Notes: a model not told the origin generated them from the sequence alone. Counted from the stretch's first letter, positions 18,096-27,482 are shown. The stretch is 64,000 bases of DNA from Prevotella melaninogenica ATCC 25845 (GCF_000144405.1 NC_014371.1:868001-932000), one strand, 5' to 3'. Program-made: numbers and translations.

Positions 18096-20162
18096 ATGAG
18101 AAAGGGTGTAATCATATTTGTATCTTCGATAATATTTATATATTGTCAATCAGTTTCTGCACAAAACGTAGTAGATTCGCTGGGGGCTGATAGTCTTATC
18201 AGGCAGCTTCCTGAAGTAATGATAAAAGGTGAGCACCCATTGGCAGTGGTTCATGGAAGTGCTATAACTTATGATTTGCCTCGCATAATTGAGAAGAAAG
18301 GTGTGGATAATGTATTTGATGCAATCAAAGAACTTCCAGGAATTACTGAGAAAGACGGCAAATACCAGTTGGCAAATAGAAATGTGACTATAGCTTTGAA
18401 TGGGAAAGTTATGTCTTTGACTTCAGACCAGATAACTCAGCTATTGAGGAGTATGCCTGCCAGTCGACTTGAAAGGGCTGATGTAATGTATTCTGCTCCA
18501 GCAAAGTCGCAGATTCGCGGCGCCCTAATTAACATACAATTAAAAAATGGTGCCCAATCAGAAGTGCCTTTGCAAGGTGAATTTAATGTAGCCTATAATC
18601 AGACACATCATGCTATGTTCGGTGAGCGTGCATCCTTTCTTTACCACACAGGGAAGTTTACAATGGATGCAATGTATCTACATAGTCATGGCAGAGTTTT
18701 TAAGATTACTGATGAAGATTCTCGGCACAGCCTCAATAATGGAACAATCCATGAGATAAAAGATAAGCAAGCACAACTTGTCAAGCAATTTGGGCACGAC
18801 TATCGCATAAGCACTGAATATGAATTTGCAAAAAATCATAATTTGTCACTGTCATATCTGGCAAATTACAGTAATCGTGACATCTATGGTAACTATACGG
18901 GTGACATCGTTGGTAGAACCTTATCAACACGCCGTACATGGCTACACAATATCAAGTTAGACTATCAGACTCCATTTGGTTTAAAAGCAGGTATTGAAAC
19001 TACCTATTATCATGATCCCGAGAAACAAGATCTGCAAAGTGTTACACCTACTGGGAATCTTAATTTCCTCGTCGATAATGACCAGCGTGTAAATGTTTGG
19101 CGTTATTACTTATCTCAGGAACATCAATTAAAATATAATTGGAACTTGAATTATGGAGTTTGGTATAAACAGTCTCTTAACCATAGTTTACAGTTTTATC
19201 AAAACCTATCTGTAATCAACTACATACGCCAAAGAGAAGATATAGCCAACACTTATATAGGAGTAGGGAAGAATTGGAATAACAAATTTATCTTAGACGC
19301 TTCTTTAGCAGCGGAATATTATCATTCACCGCAATGGCATCAATGGAATATATATCCCACACTGAACCTGACATATGTTCACAATCCAAGCAATATATGG
19401 ATACTAAGTTTCTCAACCGACCGAACTTATCCAGAATATTGGACAATGAATAATTTTACAGTATATAGTAATGGTGGATATGATGAGATTACGGGTAACC
19501 CATATCTTAAACCTGCTAAATCATACCAAACAAATATAGTATGGGTACTGAAAAACAAGTATCATTTTGTGGCAGGGTTCAACTATGTTGACGATTATTT
19601 CATACAGACACCATATCAGCGTCCAAACCGTTTGGTTACAACTTTTAAGTATGTAAATCTTAATTACCAGCATCAAGCCTTCTTGCAGGCTGTTATTCCT
19701 CATAAGTTCGGTTCATGGTTAGATTCCCGATTAACATTAACAGGGCTTTGGATGCATGAGAAATGCGATGACTATTATGATTTACCATTTAATAGAGCCA
19801 TATTATATGGAATGGCACAGATGAGCAATGTTATCACACTAAATACCAGGCCCAATTTGTCGCTGACAGTTGATGGGATGATACGTAGCAAAGCTCATCA
19901 GGCTATTTATGATTTACCTGGATCTGGTAACTTAGATATTGGCCTTCGCTGGCAATTTTGGAAAAAACAAGCTATACTGCATATTTTCTGTAATGACTTG
20001 TTCAAGACTTCTTCCGTCAATCCCCGTATTGATTTCAAAGGACAGTATATGAAGATGAACTTTAGCTGCTATCGTGAATTTGGAGTTTCCTTGACAGTCA
20101 AGTTTGGAGGATATAAAGCTAAGAATAGTGAGGTAATTAATACGTCTAGGTTCCGTAAGTAA
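18096..20162 (+). CDS. Outer-membrane beta-barrel protein (TonB-receptor-like)
   Basis: The 688-residue protein has a signal peptide (MRKGVIIFVSSIIFIYCQSVSAQ). A plug-like domain covers residues 30-160 (LPEVMIKGEHP, VFDAIKELPGITEKDGKY, SRLERADVMYSAPAKSQIRG). A long barrel with alternating aromatic strands follows to the end. It resembles the Bacteroidota outer-membrane beta-barrel family related to TonB-dependent receptors but lacks the N-terminal carboxypeptidase-like regulatory domain. That type of domain appears in the next gene instead. ATG 18096 is preferred over an upstream GTG in frame at 18090. Its position behind a radical SAM enzyme and precursor suggests export or import of the peptide across the outer membrane, but this is inference. 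I see no clear TonB box. Confidence 0.75.
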   Translation: MRKGVIIFVSSIIFIYCQSVSAQNVVDSLGADSLIRQLPEVMIKGEHPLAVVHGSAITYDLPRIIEKKGVDNVFDAIKELPGITEKDGKYQLANRNVTIALNGKVMSLTSDQITQLLRSMPASRLERADVMYSAPAKSQIRGALINIQLKNGAQSEVPLQGEFNVAYNQTHHAMFGERASFLYHTGKFTMDAMYLHSHGRVFKITDEDSRHSLNNGTIHEIKDKQAQLVKQFGHDYRISTEYEFAKNHNLSLSYLANYSNRDIYGNYTGDIVGRTLSTRRTWLHNIKLDYQTPFGLKAGIETTYYHDPEKQDLQSVTPTGNLNFLVDNDQRVNVWRYYLSQEHQLKYNWNLNYGVWYKQSLNHSLQFYQNLSVINYIRQREDIANTYIGVGKNWNNKFILDASLAAEYYHSPQWHQWNIYPTLNLTYVHNPSNIWILSFSTDRTYPEYWTMNNFTVYSNGGYDEITGNPYLKPAKSYQTNIVWVLKNKYHFVAGFNYVDDYFIQTPYQRPNRLVTTFKYVNLNYQHQAFLQAVIPHKFGSWLDSRLTLTGLWMHEKCDDYYDLPFNRAILYGMAQMSNVITLNTRPNLSLTVDGMIRSKAHQAIYDLPGSGNLDIGLRWQFWKKQAILHIFCNDLFKTSSVNPRIDFKGQYMKMNFSCYREFGVSLTVKFGGYKAKNSEVINTSRFRK

Positions 20163-20222
20163 TCATAGAAGTGAGAAATCTGCAAAGATCATAATTTAGG
20201 AGTTTATAAAAAATTGAGGTTT

Positions 20223-20885
20223 ATGGTAAAGGATAAGTTAACATCATATAAGTTTCCTCCACCAAAGGCTTATATTCCTGCTCTTTCAAATCAGACTAAG
20301 AATACTTTATTCAACAAGGTCAGAATCTTCACATTGATATTATGTTTGATTTGCTCCTTCTCATCAGAAATAAATGCTCAGAAAATATTAATTTGTGATG
20401 CTGTTACTAGATTCCCAATAAAAGATGTGGAAGTAAAGGCTGATAGAATATTAGTTGGAAGAACATCTTATTTAGGAGAAATAATTTTACCAAAAACATT
20501 TAATGTTGTGAGTTTTAGATCTAATGGTTATTTACTAGAAACTCTCTACCGAAATGAAGTACCACGCGACACAATGTTCCTATATCCATCAGAAAATACT
20601 CTCAACGAAGTAGTAGTATGGGGGAAATATAGGGTTAATGTTGACCAAATTTCAAGTAACATGCCAAGGAGAGATTTGAAAGATTTTGGTTATATAGCAC
20701 CAGTAAAGAAACTTATAAATGGAGGTTATGATGTTGCTACAATGCTTGATAAGCGCCTAAGACGAGACCGTAAGCATGTGACAAAACTTAGAGAGATCTT
20801 TGAAAAGTTAGATGGTAAAGATCCTATAGAGCGAGCATATACCAAGGAAGTTGAAGAAAACAGTGTTAGAAATTTCAATCAATAG
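20223..20885 (+). CDS. Exported protein with carboxypeptidase-regulatory-like domain
   Basis: The 220-residue protein (ATG 20223; an upstream TTG at 20214 is less likely) has a 35-residue hydrophilic N-region, then a hydrophobic helix ending in INAQ. Such a long N-region is unusual for a signal peptide and might make this a signal anchor. After it comes a strand-rich segment (KILICDAVTRFPIKDVEV, YLGEIILP) like the carboxypeptidase-D regulatory domain that normally precedes TonB receptors. A VVVWGKYR strand follows and then a basic helical tail, with no barrel. It lies 60 bases after the barrel gene. A partner of that barrel is a fair guess. Confidence 0.55.
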   Translation: MVKDKLTSYKFPPPKAYIPALSNQTKNTLFNKVRIFTLILCLICSFSSEINAQKILICDAVTRFPIKDVEVKADRILVGRTSYLGEIILPKTFNVVSFRSNGYLLETLYRNEVPRDTMFLYPSENTLNEVVVWGKYRVNVDQISSNMPRRDLKDFGYIAPVKKLINGGYDVATMLDKRLRRDRKHVTKLREIFEKLDGKDPIERAYTKEVEENSVRNFNQ

Positions 20886-21042
20886 AACCAAAGATAAACT
20901 TATCGAATTTACGGCATTCTAAAAAATATAAAATTAAATAATAGAATTTATAATATGAAATATAATATTTGGACTATTTTTAAATTTATAATATGAGCAA
21001 AAAATAAGTCTTAACGTTATTAAGTTGACAAATCATTATATC

Positions 21043-23046
21043 TTATTCCTTTATTAAATGACAGAGACTCGGATCGTTCTTTATTCTCACCATTTCAGAA
21101 GCAACCAAATCTAATATATTCTGCTTCACGCATTTATAGTTGGCTTCGATGGTCTCTTTGAGATTATCAGAGCTAACTTCATTTGTAAAGTCTACTATCA
21201 CAGGTATGGGCTGATAGGCTTTCATTTCAGCAGAAACCTTTGCACTATCCACCACTATCTCTGCATGGAAAATCTTTTGATCGATACGTTCATCATAGTT
21301 GTCGGATACCGCACCCACGAACATCCCCTGTGTAAGGTTTGAAATCTTACTTGCAGGGATAAGACTATCCATCTGTGTAGAGATAGAAGTGGATTTATCA
21401 TTGCGATTGATGGTCATAGACTGGCGTTGTTGAAGCACCTTGCCGAAACGCTCAGAGAGTGTCTTAGCTGTTTCTCCTACCACCTGACCACTAAACACAT
21501 TGCCCACCGTATTTTGTATCACTTTACTTTCTTTGTCCCCATAATCGCGAGTGAGCTGTGAGAAGTCCTGAAAACCCAAACACACTGCTACCTTGTTGCT
21601 TCGGGCGGTAGCAATAAGGTTGTCCAGCCCACGGAAATAGATAGTCGGCAACTCGTCGATAATCACAGAACTTTTGAGTTGTTTCTTCTTGTTGATTAGC
21701 TTCACAATACGGCTATTGTAAAGTCCGAGTGCTGCCGAATAGATATTCTGGCGGTCGGGGTTGTTACCCACAACAAGGACTTTCGGCTCATTCGGATTAT
21801 TGATGTCAAGTGAGAAATCGTCACCCGTCATCACCCAATAAAGGGCAGGGCTTATCATACGAGACAGTGGTATTTTGGCACTGGCTATCTGTCCCTGCAA
21901 CTGGTCCTGCGCTCCACCCTCCCATGCGTCCATAAAAGGAGAAAGGTAGTTGGCAAGTTCATCATAGGAAGTGAGTATCGGGAATATCTGTGCGTAGGGA
22001 CGGTTCAGAAATTCGATGGCATGAGGGAAGGTGCAATACTTGCCATTCTCATATATCTTCAGAAACCAAATGATGGCAGCAAGCAAGATGATAGGCGACT
22101 CCACAAAGAAGTCTCCCTGTTTCTGTATCCACGAGCGGTTGAGGTTAAGCATAATCGTGTAGGCACTCTCATAGGCATCCGATATATCCGTCATAAAGGA
22201 TGGATTGATGGGATTGCAGCGGTGTGATTTGCGTGGGTCATCGAAGTTAATCACAAAGAACTGCGGCTTTACTTGGTAGGCATCAAGGTGGTTGAGCAAA
22301 TGGTTGTAGGCAATTTCCGAAAGGTCGGGAAACTTGTAGTCGTAGATATACATGACAAAGCCTTTCTCTATCTGTTGCTTGATGTAGTTGTTCACGATAG
22401 CGTATGACTTACCCGAACCCGGTGTGCCGAGCACCATCGAGGCACGGAAGGGATTGACTACATTAATCCAGCCCTTGTTCCACTTCTTCTTATAGTAGAA
22501 GCGTGTAGGAAGGTTTACCGAGTATTCGTTTTCCATCAACCTTGTTTCCTGCATGAAACTCTCGTTCTCTGTGTTGAATACATCGTCCATCAAGTTATTT
22601 TTGAGCAGTCGGCTCATCCATACGCCACCCATCAGCAGACAGATATAACCAATGGACAGCGTAAAGATATAGAGCGAAGCAGCACCCACCTTACCTATGG
22701 GCAATGCCAACAACCGCCAATTCAGAAAGAAGAACACAAATCCAGCGAAAAGCACCGTCCAAATCTTTGGCCATGTGATTTTCTCCTCTTTCACACCCTT
22801 TGTCCCCAAGCAGGAGAGGGCAAGAAAAACCACGCAAAAGAGTTTTGTCCAGAGGATAGACGAAAATAACCCTGTGGTACGCTGGAAATTCATCAGTATC
22901 TTATCAATGATTCCAAGCGTAACCCCCCAGACATGAAATGCCTCGTAACAGAACCAATAACAGTTAACGAGGAGGAATATCACGGATATGCCCCTCATAA
23001 AGTCCATAACCTTACCTAATGCTCTTAAATCATCTTCTTGTGCCAT
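21043..23046 (-). CDS. mobC: Conjugative coupling protein (type IV coupling ATPase)
   Basis: The 667-residue protein has an N-terminal YWFCY motif (residues 26-30) and several membrane helices in the first 165 residues, as in Bacteroidota coupling proteins. A cytoplasmic ATPase follows with Walker A GTPGSGKS near residue 207 and Walker B SSVIIDELPT near 463. It couples the relaxase-bound DNA strand to the secretion channel at the inner membrane. The gene lies downstream of mobB on the same strand, 66 bases after its stop. In CTnDOT nomenclature this role belongs to MobC; the ATPase named TraG in these elements is the VirB4-like protein encoded farther right. Confidence 0.9.
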   Translation of the reverse strand: MAQEDDLRALGKVMDFMRGISVIFLLVNCYWFCYEAFHVWGVTLGIIDKILMNFQRTTGLFSSILWTKLFCVVFLALSCLGTKGVKEEKITWPKIWTVLFAGFVFFFLNWRLLALPIGKVGAASLYIFTLSIGYICLLMGGVWMSRLLKNNLMDDVFNTENESFMQETRLMENEYSVNLPTRFYYKKKWNKGWINVVNPFRASMVLGTPGSGKSYAIVNNYIKQQIEKGFVMYIYDYKFPDLSEIAYNHLLNHLDAYQVKPQFFVINFDDPRKSHRCNPINPSFMTDISDAYESAYTIMLNLNRSWIQKQGDFFVESPIILLAAIIWFLKIYENGKYCTFPHAIEFLNRPYAQIFPILTSYDELANYLSPFMDAWEGGAQDQLQGQIASAKIPLSRMISPALYWVMTGDDFSLDINNPNEPKVLVVGNNPDRQNIYSAALGLYNSRIVKLINKKKQLKSSVIIDELPTIYFRGLDNLIATARSNKVAVCLGFQDFSQLTRDYGDKESKVIQNTVGNVFSGQVVGETAKTLSERFGKVLQQRQSMTINRNDKSTSISTQMDSLIPASKISNLTQGMFVGAVSDNYDERIDQKIFHAEIVVDSAKVSAEMKAYQPIPVIVDFTNEVSSDNLKETIEANYKCVKQNILDLVASEMVRIKNDPSLCHLIKE

Positions 23047-23112
23047 AATGCAATGTTTTTGAAGCCTCCCCCAACCCCTCCGAAGGGAGGGGAGATAGAA
23101 ATGCTCGTTTAT

Positions 23113-24387
23113 TTAATGTTTTCTTCGTCTAAGTTTTACCTTACTTTGTCTTCGGAGCTTACGCTGCCATGCTGCTTCCTTCCAATCATCGTTGCCCGAA
23201 GAAGAGAAAGATTCTCCCACCATATCGTCAATAAGTTCATCGACAAGATTGTCGCTTTCCTGCTCATCCGACTGTATTGTCTGCATCTGTTGTTGAAAGG
23301 TGGTATCAATCTTACCATAAAGCGATTCATCCAAGAATGGATTTTTCTCTGAGTTAGAGAAGTACTCGTTAAACTTATTGGCGGCATATCCTTTACCCAA
23401 TCGAGAACCATTGAGCGCAATGCCTTTTTCATCATCAATGAATGTAATACCATAGATGCGCCCACCCTCATTCTTGCGGATTATAACACGCAAGCCTTGT
23501 TCCTCCAATCTTTGTCGAAGTCTTTCCTCCGTTTGGGGAGAAGTACGCATTACTTCTAATACCTTTCTTCTGACAGTTGGGATTAATGGCTTAACTATCT
23601 GCTTCGATTTCAGCATATTGTTCTGAACGGCAGTATAGCCCATACCTCTGCCAATGTCCGAGGCGTGAATGGGCGTGCTCACCTTATTTCCTTTGTCATC
23701 GGTAGGTACATAAACCAGTCCATCATACTGTTTACCCCTATACTCGGTCTTTACCTCTTCTACGGCGAGATTATATCGGGAGAGTATGGCGTTTAGCTCA
23801 CCCAAGGAGCAGAATGAATAATGCTTCATAGCAGAACGAACAGTGTTTGCCACCTGTTCCTTGATATTCCCTTGCATAACATCGACTTTTGGCGTTTCTG
23901 TTGTCGGCTTCTCACTGACCTTTGAACTTGGAATGAGGTTATATTTCTTTTCCAAAGCATCAGTAATCTTTTTGCTTCGTCTGCCCTCATACTTGTCATT
24001 GATTTTTCTGCCTTTGCTATCCACTCGAAGCGAAACAATGTGAATATGCTCACGTGCAATATCATTATGTTTGAACACGATATAGGGTTGCTTGCTGTAG
24101 CCAAGTGCCTCCATATACTCCTTCGCAATCTGCACGAGCCTTTCATCAGATAATTTCTCATCCGGGTGCGGATTGAGGGAACAATGGAACACGGCTTTCT
24201 TCGTTCGGCATTTCTTCGGTATCAATGCCTCCATATCGACAAGCACGTCTTCCATCGTATAACGTCCCTCTCTGTCCTGATACAACTCAGCGACAAGGAG
24301 AATACTTGCTTCCCCTTTCTCCACCTTTTTGAAGTTATAGCCGAGTGCCCCTCCAAGGTTCTCCGTTGCAGAAATTTTTGCTATCAT
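23113..24387 (-). CDS. mobB: Relaxase/mobilisation nuclease
   Basis: The 424-residue protein starts MIAKISATENLGGALGYN, the usual start of MobB-type relaxases; an in-frame extension to 24429 would overlap mobA and is rejected. The histidine motif DIAREHIHIVSLRVD near residue 85-100 is the metal-binding site that nicks oriT. The C-terminal half is basic and probably contacts DNA. The gene overlaps no neighbour and lies 19 bases after mobA, in the order mobA-mobB-mobC on the minus strand. The likely target is the inverted repeat about 50-105 bases upstream of mobA. Confidence 0.9.
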   Translation of the reverse strand: MIAKISATENLGGALGYNFKKVEKGEASILLVAELYQDREGRYTMEDVLVDMEALIPKKCRTKKAVFHCSLNPHPDEKLSDERLVQIAKEYMEALGYSKQPYIVFKHNDIAREHIHIVSLRVDSKGRKINDKYEGRRSKKITDALEKKYNLIPSSKVSEKPTTETPKVDVMQGNIKEQVANTVRSAMKHYSFCSLGELNAILSRYNLAVEEVKTEYRGKQYDGLVYVPTDDKGNKVSTPIHASDIGRGMGYTAVQNNMLKSKQIVKPLIPTVRRKVLEVMRTSPQTEERLRQRLEEQGLRVIIRKNEGGRIYGITFIDDEKGIALNGSRLGKGYAANKFNEYFSNSEKNPFLDESLYGKIDTTFQQQMQTIQSDEQESDNLVDELIDDMVGESFSSSGNDDWKEAAWQRKLRRQSKVKLRRRKH

Positions 24388-24406
24388 TTTTCTAACTAAA
24401 TTCTCA

Positions 24407-24790
24407 CTACTTCTTCTTTCTATAATCAATGGTTAGATTGATTGCCTGCTCCTGCAAGGTGATGATTTGAGCAGACACTTTCTCCAATTTTTCAAGCATA
24501 ATCTGTGCGGTCTTCACGCTGTGATAGCTGTTGATGGCACGCACAACTTGGTTGTACAGCACGCCAATCTTATGTATCTGTGCTGTCAGTTCTGAGAGCT
24601 TTCGGTAATATTCCACGGCGGATTTATCCACCGTGATAACCTTAAAACTCTCCCCAAGAATACGTCCACGCACGAAATCCGACTTGGTTTCCGCACCTGA
24701 TTTATGGAACAAATCAATCGCCCGTTGCTGGTCTTTGGGCTTGGGAAGACGGGTATCCCATCTGTCCCATCGTTCTATCTTTTCGTTCAT
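24407..24790 (-). CDS. mobA: Relaxosome accessory protein
   Basis: A 127-residue basic, helical protein. The segment RAIDLFHKSGAETKSDFVRG at residues 23-42 and the later NQVVRAINSY region are typical of ribbon-helix-helix mobilisation proteins that help the relaxase bind oriT. It is the first gene of the mob operon. The start at 24790 faces a 560-base spacer that contains the likely oriT and a TAACTTTG promoter box at 24982-24989. Confidence 0.85.
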   Translation of the reverse strand: MNEKIERWDRWDTRLPKPKDQQRAIDLFHKSGAETKSDFVRGRILGESFKVITVDKSAVEYYRKLSELTAQIHKIGVLYNQVVRAINSYHSVKTAQIMLEKLEKVSAQIITLQEQAINLTIDYRKKK

Positions 24791-24841
24791 TGTTTTTATC
24801 CTTATCTAATTACGACTTTGGAGTAATTCTTCCCCCTTCGA

Positions 24842-24896
24842 GGCAAGGGTCTTTGTCGGCAGAAACGAAGTTTGTCGGACAAAGACACACCTTGCC
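24842..24896. other. Likely origin of transfer (oriT) inverted repeat
   Basis: GGCAAGG-GTCTTTGTC (24842-24857) pairs with GACAAAGAC-ACA-CCTTGCC (24878-24896), a 16-bp stem with a three-base bulge. The 20-base loop repeats TTTGTCGG. It lies 52 bases upstream of mobA, where oriT is expected. A second small hairpin, CACCC-TTTTG-GGGTG, follows near 24927-24941. The nick site is not identifiable by eye. Confidence 0.6.
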
Positions 24897-24981
24897 AATA
24901 TCAAGAGTTGATACGATTGAAGTATCCACCCTTTTGGGGTGTCTGCTTCGTGATATTACCTCCATGTATTATTCTCGCCTG

Positions 24982-24989
24982 CAAAGTTA
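24982..24989 (-). promoter_or_regulatory. Promoter -7 box for the mob operon
   Basis: On the minus strand this reads TAACTTTG, a match to TAnnTTTG. The -33 box is weak. Transcription from here would run through the oriT region into mobA. Confidence 0.4.
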
Positions 24990-25215
24990 CGGCAAGTTTT
25001 CAAATATCTCATTATCAATGATATTCACTCTTTTTCCTCGCATTTCCCTGTACTTCACAGGTAGTTGAAACTTAGGATAAAACCTTGTTATTTTGCAAGC
25101 AGATTCAGTTGAAAGACAGCTTGAAACCTATATGGATGAAGAGTCCAAAATAATGATTTCAACTTCAAAAATCTCAATCAAGAAAGGTTTGAACTGCGGA
25201 TGGTTTTATGTTTTT

Positions 25216-25270
25216 GAGCTGAGTCAAAATTGAGCTGGGTCAAAACCAGACTTTTAGGTCGAGTCAAAAA
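25216..25270 (+). repeat. Three GAGTCAAAA-type direct repeats upstream of traA
   Basis: GAGCTGAGTCAAAAT (25216-25230), GAGCTGGGTCAAAACC (25232-25247) and GGTCGAGTCAAAAA (25257-25270) are related direct repeats about 85 bases before the tra operon. They may be binding sites for a transfer regulator. The rest of the 24791-25353 spacer, outside oriT and the mob promoter, shows nothing I can assign. Confidence 0.4.
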
Positions 25271-25353
25271 TATGGTTTCAACAACAAATATGACATGACT
25301 TGTCAGTCAAGATATACATCAACTTATAACATAAGTAACAACCGACTATGAAT

Positions 25354-26143
25354 ATGGAAAAGAAAAAAAAATCCCATCTATCTGGGCTTCGCCTCACAGA
25401 AAGGCGGAGTTGACAAAAGCAGCCTTGCCGAAGTGCTGGCTTCCATACTATATTACGAGAAGAACATCTCCCTTGCCGTCGTGGACTGCGACGGCACACA
25501 GGAATCGTTCTTCAAGCTACGCGAACGGGATAGAGATCTTATCGAGTCCTCCCCCGAACTGGGCAAGGAACTTCACGAGCGCCTGTCCCACTACGGCAAG
25601 AAATCGTATCATATCATCAGAAGCAAACCAGAAAGGGCCGTTTCCGATGTCATGAAATACCTTCGTAAAATGAAGACGGAACCGCAACTGATTATCTTTG
25701 ACTTTCCTGGTCATGCCCTTACCAGTGCCATGATGGATTTGTCCATTACGATGGACTACATCATCTCACCTATAGAAGCCGACCCACAGTCGCTGGCATC
25801 GAGTTTTGCATACGCCAAGACAATCAGAGACTTGGGTGTAGGCTTTGAAGGCTCACGCATTCAGGACTTCTTCCTGCTTTGGAACAAAATCAACCGCAGT
25901 GCCAGTACCACGGTCATCGACCTGTTCAGTCAGAATGCTGAGGAACAGGGACTGCCGATTTTCGATACCCGTATCTACAACTCCGTCCGATTCAGCAGGG
26001 AATTGGCACAAGGGGGTGTCAAAGGTGTATTCCGCTGCTCCTACCTGCCCCCTGCACCTGCTCTCCGCCCTCAGACTGGAGTGGATGAGTGGGTAAAGGA
26101 GGTCATGGAGAAACTCAACCTGAAAACTGAGAACGGCGTATGA
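25354..26143 (+). CDS. traA: ParA-family ATPase TraA, with apparent frameshift at a poly-A run
   Basis: The conserved reading frame (IYLGFASQKGGVDKSSLAEV, then AVVDCDGTQ) has no start codon of its own. ATG 25354 and the nearby ATG 25348 are in another frame that stops at once. Removing one A from the nine-A run at 25363-25371 would join ATG-GAA-AAG-AAA-AAA-AAT-CCC into one ORF of about 263 codons. The Walker A box reads KGGVDKS instead of KGGVGKS. This is the first gene of the tra operon and resembles Bacteroidota TraA, a ParA-like protein. The stop overlaps the next start (ATGA). The frameshift may be a sequencing error, a real slip, or corrected by transcriptional slippage on the A run. Confidence 0.75.
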
Positions 26144-26670
26144 AATCACTGAAAGAGCAACGTGAAAAGCTGCTTCAAGCGAAATTGGAGGAGATGGCAG
26201 ACATTGGTGTCAAGAAGCGCACAGAGGAGAACACACCAGACTTTGACGACCCCATTGATTTGGATGATGATTCAGACTCTGTGGAAGAAGATGCAAGTGC
26301 CTCTCTTTCTAAAATTGACGAACAGGAAGAAATACCGGAAGAAACTTCGTTTAATGGCAACAATGCCCAAACAGCGCAACCCTCGAAAAGAAAGAGAAAT
26401 GCCAGAACGAAGGATTCTTCCCCAGTAATGGACTTTCCTGAATACGAACAGCGATTTCTGACGGGTGTCCGCAACGGGCGCAACAAGTCGGGCTTCAGTA
26501 TCCATACTGAGATACTCCAGATACTGCGTGATGTGCTGAACGACATCAGATCGGAGGCTTCCATCACGGGATATATTGAGAATATCCTTCTTGATCATTT
26601 GAAAACGTATCAGGATTTGTTGAACCATACCGCCTCACAACGCAGGCGCGATAAAACCATAGACTTATGA
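26140..26670 (+). CDS. DUF3408 conjugation protein
   Basis: The 176-residue protein has an acidic, low-complexity first half (DFDDPIDLDDDSDSVEEDA). The compact C-terminal domain (FSIHTEILQILRDVLNDIR, then SITGYIENILLDHL) is of the DUF3408 type found in TraB/TraC-like proteins of Bacteroidota ICEs. The ATG overlaps the traA stop and its TGA overlaps the next ATG, so translation is coupled on both sides. It probably works with the ParA-like TraA; the exact role is unknown. Confidence 0.78.
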   Translation: MKSLKEQREKLLQAKLEEMADIGVKKRTEENTPDFDDPIDLDDDSDSVEEDASASLSKIDEQEEIPEETSFNGNNAQTAQPSKRKRNARTKDSSPVMDFPEYEQRFLTGVRNGRNKSGFSIHTEILQILRDVLNDIRSEASITGYIENILLDHLKTYQDLLNHTASQRRRDKTIDL

Positions 26671-27449
26671 TAATCAATTTATTGTTAGGTGTATTGCTTT
26701 TGCTGGGTATAGCATGGCTGCTACTCGGCATTACATACTTTTGGAGGTTATTTCAAGATTTGGCAGCCCAATCAGGGAAGAATACACCGAAACAGAAAGG
26801 AAACGGGCACGGCACAAGTCTCAATACATCCGTTTCCCAAGAGCAGATTGACAATGCACGTCACGTTTTGGTGGGTAGGAGCAAGCCTTTTCATTCCCAC
26901 TCTATCTCCAAAGTTCCCGCTGTTTCCTCCTCTGAAAATCCAGATGAAAAACCTAATACTTTTGCAGAGAAAAACTCATCTGTGTCCGAAGAAACAAAAG
27001 AAGCGGAAGGTACAGAAGATGACAATGAAATGCAGGTTGACTACACAATGGACGAATCTGACGAAGACACTATCATCCGTGAGGAACTGCAGATTGCAGA
27101 CGATTCCTTACCCGAAGTCTCACCATCCGCTATTCTTACAAGGGACTTGTCCCGTATAAACGGTTGGTACAGCAATGACGATGCATTTGATGAGGAAAAC
27201 GAAACCGAAGTGCAGGATACGCTGCAAAGCATACAGGGCACACAGCTAATGGACTATATCAAAGAGACAACGCTTAAGCAGGAGAAAGACCATCAAAAGC
27301 TGCTTGCTGCCATTCGTAAAGCAGAGGAAGCAGAATTAGAGGAAAGTAATATAGATACTTCTCCTCATTCAGAAACGAACTCAAACGTAGAGAGCAGCGA
27401 CAGCGATGCATCGGAAGAAGCCGACCGTCCACTATCATACTATCTGTAA
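26667..27449 (+). CDS. Membrane-anchored acidic protein of the tra operon
   Basis: A 260-residue protein with one N-terminal membrane helix (LLGVLLLLGIAWLLLGITYF) and a long, acidic, probably disordered cytoplasmic or periplasmic part rich in Glu, Asp and Ser. A short conserved-looking segment (LSRINGWYSNDDAFDEEN and ESIQGTQLMDYIKE-like region) lies near residues 165-210. The position between the DUF3408 gene and traE is that of the poorly described TraD-like genes in such operons, but I do not assign the name. The start overlaps the preceding stop. Confidence 0.65.
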   Translation: MIINLLLGVLLLLGIAWLLLGITYFWRLFQDLAAQSGKNTPKQKGNGHGTSLNTSVSQEQIDNARHVLVGRSKPFHSHSISKVPAVSSSENPDEKPNTFAEKNSSVSEETKEAEGTEDDNEMQVDYTMDESDEDTIIREELQIADDSLPEVSPSAILTRDLSRINGWYSNDDAFDEENETEVQDTLQSIQGTQLMDYIKETTLKQEKDHQKLLAAIRKAEEAELEESNIDTSPHSETNSNVESSDSDASEEADRPLSYYL

Positions 27450-27482
27450 GACTAATGTTTTTATTCATATTGTAAAGTGATC

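Noticed and set aside
16030-20300. PPxKxYxP similarity between the N termini of the radical SAM enzyme and the small exported protein
   Set aside because: About nine matches in twenty residues, but one is a cytoplasmic enzyme and the other precedes a signal anchor. Likely chance in proline-rich starts.
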